Assembly: GCA_902729315.2 (NCBI GenBank)
Contig: LR746266.1
Location: 2,428,759-2,492,758, forward strand
Length of the DNA stretch: 64,000 nucleotides
Direction of reading: 5' to 3'
Source: Spirodela intermedia
Lineage: Eukaryota > Streptophyta > Magnoliopsida > Alismatales > Araceae
Part shown: one piece after another, positions 27,216 to 38,375 of the stretch
Layout: the number at the start of each line of letters is the position of its first letter
How positions within the stretch are numbered: position 1 is the first letter of the stretch
The notes under the pieces: model-generated
Databases searched by the model: none
What the model saw: only the letters and a program-made list of their open reading frames with translations
What the model was told of the DNA's origin: nothing
Made by a program: the position numbers and the translations under genes

Positions 27216-30200
27216 GCACAAACACTCCCTCTCTCTCTCCCTCTCTCTCTCTCTCTCCCTCTCTCTCTCTCTCTCCCTCCCTCTCTCCCTCTCTCCCTCT
27301 CTCTCTCTCTCTCACTCCCTCTCTCTCCCTCACTCTCTCTCTCTGTCTCTCTCACTCCCTCTCTCTCCCTCCCTCTCTCCCTCTCTCCTCTCTCTCTCTC
27401 CCTCTCTCCTCTCTCTCCCTCTCTCTTCCTGTCTCTCTTTCCCTCTCTCCTCTCTCTCCTCTCTCTCCCTCCCTCTCTCTCTCTCTCCCTCTCTCTCTCT
27501 CCCTCCCTCCTCCTCACTCCCTCTCTCCCTCTCTCTCTTTCCCTCTTTCCCTCTCTCTCCCTCTCTCTAGCTCGCTCCTTGTCCCCATCTCTTTTGCGTG
27601 CGCCTTTACTGAGTCTCATTAGTTTACTCATTTGGGTGACGATTCTATCGGCCACTTGAATCCTCGTTGAAATGAGAGAGCATTGAAAACAAGATTATTA
27701 TCAAGATTCATGAATTGCGGATAAGAAAGAAGATGTTCAGGTGAAGGAATTCATGTTCAGATCTGAAAAAGACGACTAATCTACAACAAGCTTCATGAAT
27801 TTTGCTCGGATTCATACTCAAATTTGGCTGCACCGTTTGTTCTTCAAGGATGATGGCTCTCCAAAACAGGGCAGCTGTGCCCAACATCATAGCGGGTAAT
27901 GGAGGCGATGGAGCTGAGCCCCTAGTAATAGTAGTAGTAGTAGTAGTAGTAGTAGTTAGGAGACCTTAATTAGAACTAAGTGCCTAATAAATGACATATA
28001 TAGTAACACGACATTTTTGGTATAGTAATATATGAAGCAATGTAGCTCCCTAACCTTATGTTGGCTCAAAGGAAATAATAAATAACATGACCCCTTCTTA
28101 GATTAATTTTAATGTAACATTTTTTCTCATTCAAGTGGACATTTTTTTCCATATTTTTGTGTTTACAAAAAATTAAGTCAACAACCTTGAAGTCTTAATG
28201 GTTTACATATTACTTGAGAAACTCTATAATCTCTATATACATTTTTATTAACGTTTTTTTTTACCATTAATTATCCATAATGGTGTTACTTAGTTTATGA
28301 GCATGATTAACTCCATATACATCTCATCATTTGATGAGTATAAAACACTTAGGGACTCATAATATCGAAACTAACATAGTATTCTAGTTGCAAGACAGAA
28401 AGATTGAAACTTGTTCAAGAGTTCACACTTGAGAAACATAAAAAAATAAAGAACAGAATGTCCATGTGCTAAGTATTGCCAACTATGGAAATAATGACCA
28501 CAATTTCCTAGTGTCAAAAAATGGAAAATAAGTATTGACTTTTCTACCATAATATTGAGTAGAATTTATGAACATCCACAATTTAAAATTAAATGTCAAC
28601 CCTTAGGCCAAAAATGAAGAATTTTACATGATGACGGACACTTGGACAGTAGATGTTGACATTCATAGATTAAGGTCAACACCAAAAATATAAGGGTCAA
28701 TGCTAGCAACCAAAGTGCTCACACATAAGCAAATTTGGAAAAGAGAGGACGGATGTTAAGAATTGTTGAGACTTGTGGCAGTCCCAAGAGTAAAGTATTC
28801 ATACTCATAAACTCATTAAATTATTTATCTATAAACAATATTTGAAGATTTGAAATTATATGTATGACAATTTTAACCAAAATAGTTACCCCAAAAAGGT
28901 GTTAGAGTAGTTCCTCTCTATGGTGAGAACTAACCTTATAATTGAAGGGTAATTGAAAACTTGAAGTTATAAAAGAAATGATCAAAAAATATTTTAAATC
29001 TCTTGCAATAAATTTCTTGAGAGTTTAAATTCTCCATTACTATCTAAGCTAATCTTTCAAGCTTCAGTGACATTCTCCAACTTTTTTGGAGGTTTTCTTC
29101 AAGTGGACATACTTTGTCTTCTATTCATATGTGCATATATATTTATGTGTATGGCTCTTTGGGGTAAAACTATGATTAACATCTCAAGAATGTCAACTCT
29201 TAGTATGTTAATTATTTATACATTAGTCATTGTGTTTAACCCATGCAAATTTACAATATTTATAATTGAACTCTTGAAATGAATTTTAATATTAATGTTA
29301 AGTTCAAGTCATCCTCAAGGATAGCAAGATTAGAATATAATATTTTTCTAATTTTCTAACAAAAGAGATGATTCTGAACAAAAGAATAAAAAGGAAAGGA
29401 TTGAGATAAGTGAATAAATCTTTTTTTATTATTATTGTTGGCCTCTTATGATAATTAATTTCATATATTTGGTTCTCTAGTCTTTTCAAATAAGATAAAG
29501 CAGGAATTTCGTTATGAGAAGATTAATTCATGAATACAAGATAGTAGATTACAAAATAGGATGTGGAATGGTGGGAAGAGTGATTATTAATAGATTAAAC
29601 TCCATTGATTTAGAGAACGTTGTGAGATAATGGGAATAAAAATTCTAAAATAAAATTTAAAGTAATAAAAATCAAAACTGCCCTAATCATCACTCAAGGA
29701 GAAACTAAAAAGAAGTGTGCTTTTGAATGAAAAGAAATATTGGAATGAAGACTTATAAAATTTTAAATTAAATGGTCTCATGTTTCAAATAAGTCATAAG
29801 TGATCCTTTCTCATGTTTATCACCCAAGAGAAAAAGAAGAGAACACACTAAATTATAAATAAAAATCAAATTGGAATCACAAATGTAAATGCACAAAATG
29901 AAAGTTATCTCCATCTCTTATTTTTCACTGAAGATAATGAGAAGGATAAAATACTAAATTAAGCAAAAATAAGAAAAGAGCTCTTTCCATTCAACATTTG
30001 ACACTGAGAACATAAAAGAGATAAAGAAAACCAATGTTTAAGAGAATAGTTGATGATCATTGCAAATCGCTTTGAAAACTAATCTCGATCCCTATTCCTC
30101 CATGTGTTTTGTCTCCTACTCCATCTTTTGTGCTGCTTTCCACACTCCATACTCATGATTTTAGCTTGCTGATGTCATGGTTGTCTTCTAGTCCATAACT

Positions 30201-31200
30201 GCTTCTTATTATTAGTAGATCTTCCTTCTTTTTCTCCATACCCTCTTTTGACTCTTCATTGTGGGCTTTTAATGACTTTCCTTCTTGGGTTTTGATGCAT
30301 ATTCTTGTTTCTGAAATTCAATAATCCTTCTCAAGACTTTTAAGCCTTATAAAATAATATAAAAAATTAATAAGTTATTATAAAAATTAAAATTCAACAA
30401 AATTCATAGTTTTTCTCTTTAGTGTTTTCATGCTCTCATTTTAGCACCCAAATCAACACAGGGCTCAGGCCATGTGTCAAATATAACTTGCTAGAAAATT
30501 CCAAAAAGATTACCAACATTGCCAAAAATATATTAAAATCTTCCACATCATAGTATGACTAAATATATGATAATTTTTAAAAACTATGCACCATTCACTT
30601 TGATATTACCTTAGTTGTCACATAAAGATATTTCATTATCATTCATGAACAACTAGATGAAAAGCCAAATCAAAGAATCTTTGGAGAGTGTGTCTATTGC
30701 ATTTCAGTGGATCTTTCCACCCAACTTAGCTAACTTTTTTCAACTATAATCATCAATTATTTCAACGATATCATTCTTCATCAATCATTTAATTACACTT
30801 AAACTTGATTATAATCCTCCCCAAGCTAATCATGTGGAAAACTAATTATTTTCAAATAATGTAATAAGTTAATTTATTTTTTATCTAAATAGAAACAGAT
30901 TCTTTGAAAAAGATATGAGACAATATGGGAACATGTTATAAAAATCATACTAAGAAACCCAACACCAACTAAAATGTTAGGGGTGAAATTCGGGTTTATT
31001 ATGAGTACGCCATTCTCCTAGATTCCTCCACTCAAGGGGTTATAGGGTCTTACGTGGCACTCCTATTGACTTAGCGCGTGCTTGACGTTACAAAGTTTTT
31101 ACATACTTTTATTTTGAGTATTATTTTTCCTTATTTTTCGGGATGGACATGTGGGCCCCCCTTACCACCGTTGGTCGTAAATTCCTCAAAAGTCTCCGTA
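26360..31200. other. Intergenic spacer after bL19c
   Basis: The first few hundred bases are the 3' region of the plastid bL19 gene. A long CT-rich tract and a TAG trinucleotide run (about 27924-27957) follow. From 28000 to 31000 the DNA is strongly AT-rich with only short open frames and no recognisable domain; it is probably decayed transposon sequence, but no diagnostic motif is readable. Confidence 0.6.
27070..27575. repeat. CT-rich low-complexity tract of about 500 bp
   Basis: Almost every base is C or T on the plus strand, arranged as CT and CCCTCT units, with two islands of CA repeats near 27140 and 27205. The minus strand frame through it encodes Arg/Glu repeats, which is an artefact of GA repeats. 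It lies about 700 bp downstream of the bL19c stop codon. Confidence 0.95.
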
Positions 31201-31226
31201 TAGTCGACGTCGGCGTTCGAAAAAGA

Positions 31227-31236
31227 GCGCGGGAAA
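31227..31236 (-). promoter_or_regulatory. E2F-type site upstream of CDC7
   Basis: The minus strand reads TTTCCCGCGC, which matches the E2F consensus (TTTSSCGS). It is about 300 bp upstream of the CDC7 start codon. CDC7 is an S-phase kinase, so E2F control makes biological sense. Confidence 0.6.
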
Positions 31237-31275
31237 GCCTCACGTGCGAGGCTCGAAATCCACACGGGGAAATAA

Positions 31276-31285
31276 TTTTCGCGCC
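31276..31285 (+). promoter_or_regulatory. Second E2F-type site upstream of CDC7
   Basis: The sequence TTTTCGCGCC fits the E2F consensus and lies 40 bp from the opposite-strand site at 31227-31236. Confidence 0.6.
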
Positions 31286-31376
31286 CTCCCAGCCCCATTC
31301 CTACACAGACCTCTCTCTCTTTCTCTCTCTCTGTAGCCAGATGCTTCTCGTTTTCGGATCTGTTGGATCGCTTCGA

Positions 31377-31384
31377 ACCCTAAA
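31377..31384 (+). promoter_or_regulatory. Telo-box in the CDC7 leader or promoter
   Basis: AACCCTAA is the plant telo-box, commonly found near the transcription start of replication and ribosomal genes. It lies 160 bp before the start codon, after a CT-rich stretch that may mark the leader. Confidence 0.5.
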
Positions 31385-31541
31385 TTCTTATCTCCTCCGT
31401 GGAATCTACTCCCCGCAGGGTGGCCAATCTAGGTCTTGTTGACGGAAGTCTTGCTGCGATGGCGGAGTAGTCAGTCCCTCAGCTCTGGGGCACGGATCTG
31501 TGGTGGGCGTCTCCAGTAGCCAATCACATTGAGAGGCTGCC

Positions 31542-34500
31542 ATGGTTACCGACCTCGTGATTGCTGCGCGGTCGGCGGGTGTGGAGAGGGAGATGGAGAT
31601 CGAGGCAGCGTGGTATGTTCTAACGATTTTGCTCAGGATGGGCCATCCGGCGAGAATGGATGAGATTGTTCCCAAGTGTAGGTTGTTCCCGGCCTCCGAT
31701 GAGTTCTTGCAGTTTCTGTGCCGGATGCCGAATTCCCCCTTGTTCCTCGCAGACGGTGGGTTTGTCACCGTCTCAAGTGTGGTGGAGGTAGCGTTCAGGG
31801 AGTTCGTCGTCGGGGGTGCCTCACAGTTCGTGCCGAGAGTCACCGTTCGATTCGCGGGGCCGAAGAAGGCATGGGATTTCGGGGATGTTTACTTCAGGTG
31901 TTCGAGTCGGAAGAGGAAGAAAATGCATCAGTCGCCGGATCCCAAAAGGAAGGCTCCGCTGCGACATTCAAATGGTAATAGACCTTCCTGTATGATCTCT
32001 CATGGATCGCCCATAGTTTCCTTGTTCATTTCTTCTCCTTTGATTGGTGTAACTGGTCCTTCTTCTAACGTAGGTGGATCGGCAGAAGATGGGCCTACCA
32101 GCTATCTTTTGCCCATCGAAAATATCATCCAGTCCCCTTTGACAGACAAGGTACCGCTTGAACCGAATAAGCTTTCGTATTTTGTGGTAATGCAAACCAA
32201 GGAAGAAAAGAGTGTAAAGCCTGGTTATGTGTACACAATTATGGCTATTAGAAGAACCAAGAAATGGTGCTCTCTAGTTTGATGCTTCTTGTTTGAGTCT
32301 GTGTATCGCTTATTTTAGGGACATTCCAGGGATAAAATTACGTTTTTTCATGAATGTGCGGATTGACTTTAAAATTTATCCGAGGTTTTGAGTCACTTGT
32401 CACTAATTCTTCTTGATAATAATGCAAATTAGAGGCATTCACGTACGAAGGTAACACTTTGAAGGCCATCAGATCATCTACGGGGGAGTCCAGAATCCTG
32501 ACATTTTGGACTTAGCTGAAGTTGGATTGATATTTCTCACTTTCCTTTTTTAAAGTCAACTGTCCAGTCCTCTTTTTCTCATTGTATGTCAACTTTTGCA
32601 GGCGCATCCTGCAGTTCCTGCTTTAATGAGGAGAAATAATTTATCAATGGACATGATTGTCACGGAATGTTCATCAGGAGTCGTTAAAGAAGGGATGCAA
32701 TGGACGCCACTTCTCAACTGTGACGTTGACCTGTGGCACGATAGCACTAGGAACTGTGAGAAGATAGATCGTATAGATGTAAATTATTTAGAACCAAGTG
32801 TTTCTTCAAAAGAATGTGACAGAGTATTAGATAGTGAAATAAAAGCATATGCAGCTGTATCAGTAGCCGCAGTTAATGATAATTTTGTTGCGATGACACC
32901 ATGCTCAATGGTTCAAGATGAAGTTAATTCACGGCCTTCAGCACTACTGAGGAACCGTAAAGAGCAAAACAGTGAGAAAGTTATTAATTACGGCGACATT
33001 GCAGAAGGGCTAGTTGTTGCTGATTCGGAGGACAACCTAGATCAAGCTCAAGCTGAAGGGGCTGTCGGATCTTCTAGAGTTCTTCTTGACATCCGTATGC
33101 CTCCAGGTAACATTCTTGTTGAGTAGAATTAATCTTAGACGAATGTTGATTTAAATATCAGTGCTGAAATAACGGAATCTTCTGAACTGACCAAACAGTC
33201 GTAAAACTAGAAGCAGCCACAACTTCATTGCAATGTGAGTCTTCCAGTTCCCAGAAGCCGGAGGAAATTTTTTCGGACAGACGGTTGGATACCAACCCCA
33301 GTGTAGGATTGCTGAATGATGCTGAAATAGAAGATGACAAAATCAACAAGAACAAACGGGCAGAAGCTTTGGACAGCAAGCAGATCTTGAAAAAGCTAAA
33401 GAGGACACAGCATAACAAAATACAAAAGAAAGGAAACAGGAATGGAGTTTCCATTGTTCCCAAGGTATATTTGAAGAGCCTAGTTCAGGATTTAGTATTT
33501 ATTTGTTTAATTGCATTATCTGCTAGAATTATCTTTTTTATGCTTATACAAACTTGTTCTGTCCTCTCTCTGCAGAAGCAAGTGGAATCTTCTAAAAAAT
33601 TTCCAAATTTTGAGTCATTTGTTGTGGAGGAAGAAGAAGGTTCAGGTATGCATAAACCACTGTGGCTGTATTTCTCATAAGTTCCGTTCGTGCTCAACCT
33701 TTTCAAAAATATATTTCTGTGCAACATGAGCAGGTGGGTACGGTACTGTTTACAGGGCTCGAAGAAAGAATGATGGAAAAACATTTGCTGTCAAGTGTAA
33801 GTGAGGCAAACTTGATCCATTGTGATGTTATGCTGCTGTCTTTCTTATTTGAATGTCAGGATGCCTACCTCGTGTAATGTTCATTGTTTACACGGTGCAT
33901 CTGGCATTAGTAGATATTTTGTTCTGATGTTGGAGTTCCTGGAATGCTTTGAGGTTGTTTTGTTATTTCATAATATTTGGCATTAGTAAATAATTCCCTG
34001 CATTTGTTGTAGATTTGATTTTCTTTGTAGTGCCCGAAAGATTAGATCTTGACGGATTATTACAAAAGGGTGGGTGCGTTTCCCGTCCATGTAGACTTCC
34101 AAAGCCATGTGAAACGTTGCCACATGATCTGGGAAAGAAAAGTTAGTCAGTTTAGTTCTGGAGGATGCTTTCATGATTTTAACTAAAAGTGATGCATTTC
34201 TTAATCTATTCCAAGGTAGACAATAAAGTTTCCAGTGACTTCTTTGCATGCTACCCTCACCTGTTGAATGTGGTCTTTTTCAAATCTCTTTAGTAGTTAT
34301 ATTTATTTTGCTAAATTTGCACAACTCAGGCTGTCGGTAGAGAGTTCATATCATTGCTGCTTCATATTTAGTTTAAAAACACCTAGGAGGTCCGTGTCTT
34401 CCAAAAACCTGATCCCTTAAGGTTCATTCTGGAAAATGTTATTTAAGCAATCTATGGAAATTAAATTATGAACTAGTTTACTTCAGGAATTTTAGAAAAT

Positions 34501-35068
34501 GAATTATATGTCTAGATTTCTCCTAAATCTAGAGTAATATGTTGCCTTCTAAAATAGTGAGGTTATGATCATCTTCTTCTCAAAATTTTTATTTCCAGTC
34601 CCTCATCCCAGAGCTCACCCGTACCACATTCACAATGAATTGAAGATGCTGGAAAGATTTGGGTAAGAGATCCGCTGGTTATATTTCTGTATCTTCTTAG
34701 TAATGAGGTATTTCTTAGCATGATAGCTGGCTTATGATGGCAGAGGGAGGTGCTTTATTATTAAGTACGAAGGATTCTTCAAAAGCGGCAACTCCGAATG
34801 TTTCGTCTTAGAGCATGTCGAGCATGACAGACCAGAGGTAAGCAGAGAAAATCTTCACTATTAGAAAATGGTTGCTACCTGGCCAACCGTCTTCTTTCGT
34901 TGCTGAATGCAGGTTCTTAAAAAGGAAATAGAGGTCTCTGAGCTCCAGTGGTATGGGTACTGCATGTTCAGAGCCCTAGCAAGCTTGCATAAGCAGGTTG
35001 AAATCTTTCGTTTAACGTCACTAGTTCTGCTTAGATGTCAGCTTCTCACTATTTCTCCTTCTTTCGCT

Positions 35069-35099
<31 letters not shown>

Positions 35100-36183
35100 T
35101 TCCAGGGAATAGTGCATAGAGATGTTAAGCCTGGGAATTTCCTATTTTCCCGTAAACATAACAAGGGGTATCTCATCGATTTCAACCTGGCATTGGTGCG
35201 TTTCGTTATACTCTTCGTGTTTAACCAGCTCCGGATTTTAGGGAATTGTTCTTTCGAAAATCTCACCATACCTTCGTGGCTCCTCCTCAGGATCTGAATC
35301 ACAAGCATCAGACAAGCTGTGAGTCAACTACTTCCCTCTGCCAATTTTTATCTGAATTCATGAATACAAAGAGTTATTCTTTATAATGAGCCAGGGCTAC
35401 ATAGTTTGACTATTTCTCCTACATAGAATTTTGGTTCTCTTGATGGGTGTGCTTCCCTCATGCGTTGGATGGAGTGTGGCAGATGCTGTTTCAGAGAATC
35501 TTCCCTTTCGGACTTTGTTTTCTTGGTTGATTAATTATTGGGAAATCACGAATAGGATCCTGCCCATAATTCCGTCATCCAGTGGCGATTCAGATTTTGT
35601 CCAGAGCTTGAAATAGGATGGACTGAAGAAGAACATACAAGTGATAGAAGATTTGGAAGATGAACTTCCACTCTCTAGTCTTATTATATTTGATGAGGAC
35701 GCATCCTGATATCATATGAGACACCAAGAATAGACCAGAAAAACTGAAAAAAAAGAAAGAAAGAAAGTAGAAATCGATTAAACCACCCTCCATCATATTC
35801 TTTTTTTTTTTTTTTTTTCCCACCCAGCAGATTTTTGCTTCCGTCAGATGGGGCTTTATTACTTAGGTTAACATCCATATTCTGAGCTCAGTGGGTGGAT
35901 GTTCTTTCGTCCAAGGACTTTCCCTGGACTCGATGAGCGTGAAGGAAGATCAGGGAGGAAAATACGGTATCTTATCTATCGAGAGGCATGCACTGAGTTC
36001 GGTTTTAGGGCTGATCCTCTGTGTTCTTGAGATTTGAGTATAATTAAAAGACGATTGACATTGTTTTCCTGCACAAGTTTTTAGGATCTGCTCCTCTATA
36101 ACCTGCTCCCCTTCCATGGGTTCATAATTTCTCTTCGCATTCTAGACGGCAATGAACATTTACCTTCTTCAATCCCCTTTCAA

Positions 36184-36218
<35 letters not shown>

Positions 36219-37463
36219 ATGGAATGATGGATGGTTCTTACTCCTAACATCTCCCATAAGAGACTTTGGGATCCTTTTTTCTGGCCCATTTTCCTTTCTT
36301 GAATCCTCGATCACACCCGTTTTTCTCCATCATATCGGCACAGAAAACGAGCGTTTTCTAGAGAGAGAATGTCATACGTGATGCTTAATATTTGCTAGTT
36401 CACGGGCTTTCTCTCTCTAAAAAACGCCATGTTCATCATGGATCTTTCTCCTCAGCCAAGTGCTATTCAAATCTGCGACGAAGCTCCGATGAGACAGCCG
36501 CCCATCCATGCTCCAACAAGACTGCTGGGTCTTCCTCGAAGATCAAGAAATCCGCCGCCGGCGGCGATGCCCGTAAGAAGACGCCGGCGGCGGCGGCGGC
36601 GTACAGCGGCCAGGTGGCGGAGGGCTCCGGCGTGACGTCTGCGAGGGAAGCGACCAGCACGAGGACCCCCTCGGTGGACAGGTTGAGGGAGCCGATTCCC
36701 TGCCGGGGGAGGAAGGAGCTGATCAGCCTGGTGCAAGAGGCGATGCAGAGCCCCGCGAAGAGCTCCATGGCGGTCCTCCCCGCTCAGAGGAAGAGGATCG
36801 CCGCTCCTCTGGGCAAGGCGGAGAGGCATCTAGGGTTTCTTACCCCCATGCCGCTCTTCTCCAACGGGATCCCCGTCGTCTCTGCCCTGGGGAACTGCTC
36901 CAATGACAGAGGTCGGTGGAGAATCGACAGGACCTTCCTTCGTTCCCTGGTTTCTCTCTCTAACAGGCGCCGTTTCCCGTCCTCTGCAGAGAAGAGACGC
37001 AAGACGGAAGGTCCTTGCGTCGGCACGAAGGGCTTCAGAGCACCAGAGGTCAGTCAGTCGAATCCTCTCGCATTGTCTCTAGATTCTCTCTCTATATTCG
37101 CTTCTTCATCCGATGCGATCGGTGTGGTAGTACAGGTTCTGTTCAAGTCGATCCATCAGAGCTGCAAGGTCGACGTGTGGTCTGCCGGCGTCACCCTGCT
37201 CTACCTGATGATCGGAAGAACGCCCTTCGCCGGAGATCCCGAGCAGTAAGTCGTCGACCTTCCATTCCATTCCATCTCGCCGGAGAAATTCCGCCGCCGA
37301 CCTCTCTCACTCCTCTTCCCCCGCCCCTCCAGGAACATCAAGGAGATCGCGAAGCTCAGAGGCAGCGAAGATCTCTGGGAGGTCGCCAAGCTCCACAACC
37401 GCGAGTCCTCATTCCCGATGGTAAAAAAACCTGCGACAGAGAGAGAGAAGGATATATATATAT

Positions 37464-37494
<31 letters not shown>

Positions 37495-37775
37495 TTGATG
37501 AGGATCTGGGTGGTTGGTTGCAGGAGCTGTTCGAGGTGGAGTGGATGAGGAAGATGAAGCTGGGGGAGTGGTGCGAGAGGAACACGAAGAGGCCGGAGTT
37601 TCTGGAAATAATCCCAGGGGAGATGTGGGATCTGGTGGAGAGGTGCCTGACGGTTAACCCTAGGCTGCGGATCAGCGCGGAGGAGGCTCTGCAGCACGAG
37701 TTCTTCGCCCCCTGCAGAGACGTCCTCCGGAAGCAGAGGCTGCTCCGGCAGAGCTCCGGCCACCGCTCCCTGTGA
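31542..37775 (+). CDS. CDC7: CDC7-type serine/threonine kinase (16 exons)
   Basis: A predicted 912-residue nuclear kinase of the CDC7 family, which phosphorylates MCM helicase subunits to fire replication origins. Exons: 31542-31974, 32074-32150, 32602-33106, 33199-33464, 33576-33645, 33734-33796, 34599-34662, 34744-34837, 34913-34996, 35106-35195, 35291-35318, 36456-36911, 36990-37048, 37136-37245, 37333-37420, 37524-37775. All keep frame. The N-terminal 427 residues are a plant-specific extension. Kinase motifs: G-loop GSGGYGTVY (449-457), Lys471, Glu485, HRDVKPGN (556-563), and DFN instead of DFG at 577-579. A basic insert of about 170 residues rich in Ala, Ser and Arg precedes GTKGFRAPE (755-763), as expected for the CDC7 activation-segment insert. 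Then come DVWSAGVTLLYL and the C lobe. BAX inhibitor-1 starts 600 bp downstream. The G-loop, insert position and C lobe make the family call firm; intron borders around exon 11 (28 bp) are the weakest. Confidence 0.93.
36186..36213. repeat. CT microsatellite in CDC7 intron 11
   Basis: About 14 CT units lie in the 1.1-kb intron that separates the DFN exons from the GC-rich insert exon. Confidence 0.85.
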
Positions 37776-38263
37776 GAGGAGGAAGATGCCGTCTTCCCCT
37801 CAGTCTGTCCCCGTACGTACGTATATACAGCCCCCTGGTTCACCATCCTCTCTCTCTCTCTCTCTCTCTCTCCCTCTTCTGTAAATTCCCCTTCTCTCTC
37901 CTCTCTCTCTGTCCGTGACGAGAAAAGGAGCTTCCTATAGGGCCCAATATCAGAAAATTAATGGGCTTTGGGATTTTATTCAATCAACATTATAGCCGGA
38001 TTTTGTAAAAAATTGGTCAAATTTTCCACGTGGAAAATGTAGAGTCATAGTTTCAACGTGGCATAGTCCTATTGGTCGGAAGGCAGAGAACTGGAGGATG
38101 ATCGTGGCTGTCCGATCGTCTGATCTGGCGAGATCGACGGGGCACGATTGAGAGTCGATGTCATCATCTGGAGTCTTCCCGAATCATCAAAGGGGTCTTT
38201 TCGTAAATATCTCTCCCGACGAAGCAACGGCGAAGGCTCCATCGCTTGCAGGTCAAGGCCAGA

Positions 38264-38269
38264 TATAAA
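38264..38269 (+). promoter_or_regulatory. TATA box of BAX inhibitor-1
   Basis: TATAAA lies 107 bases before the start codon at 38376, a usual spacing for a plant gene with a leader of about 75-80 bases. Confidence 0.65.
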
Positions 38270-38375
38270 CCAAACCCACCGGTGTGTCTCATTCCCGTAC
38301 ATTTTCGAAAATCTCTTCTTGTTCCGAATCTGTCTGGTCTTCTTCCTGTTCCCCGGTGGACGTTGAGAGCAGGAG

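Noticed and set aside
27140-27655. Long minus-strand frame of Arg/Glu/Gly repeats
   Set aside because: It is the translation of a GA/CT simple repeat; all frames stay open in such DNA and the composition changes with repeat unit, not with any domain.
31975-32282. Continuation of CDC7 exon 1 as a single 246-codon frame
   Set aside because: A donor at 31974/31975 and an acceptor at 32073/32074 restore the frame into the following exons; the read-through happens to be open because the intron is short and lacks stops in that frame.
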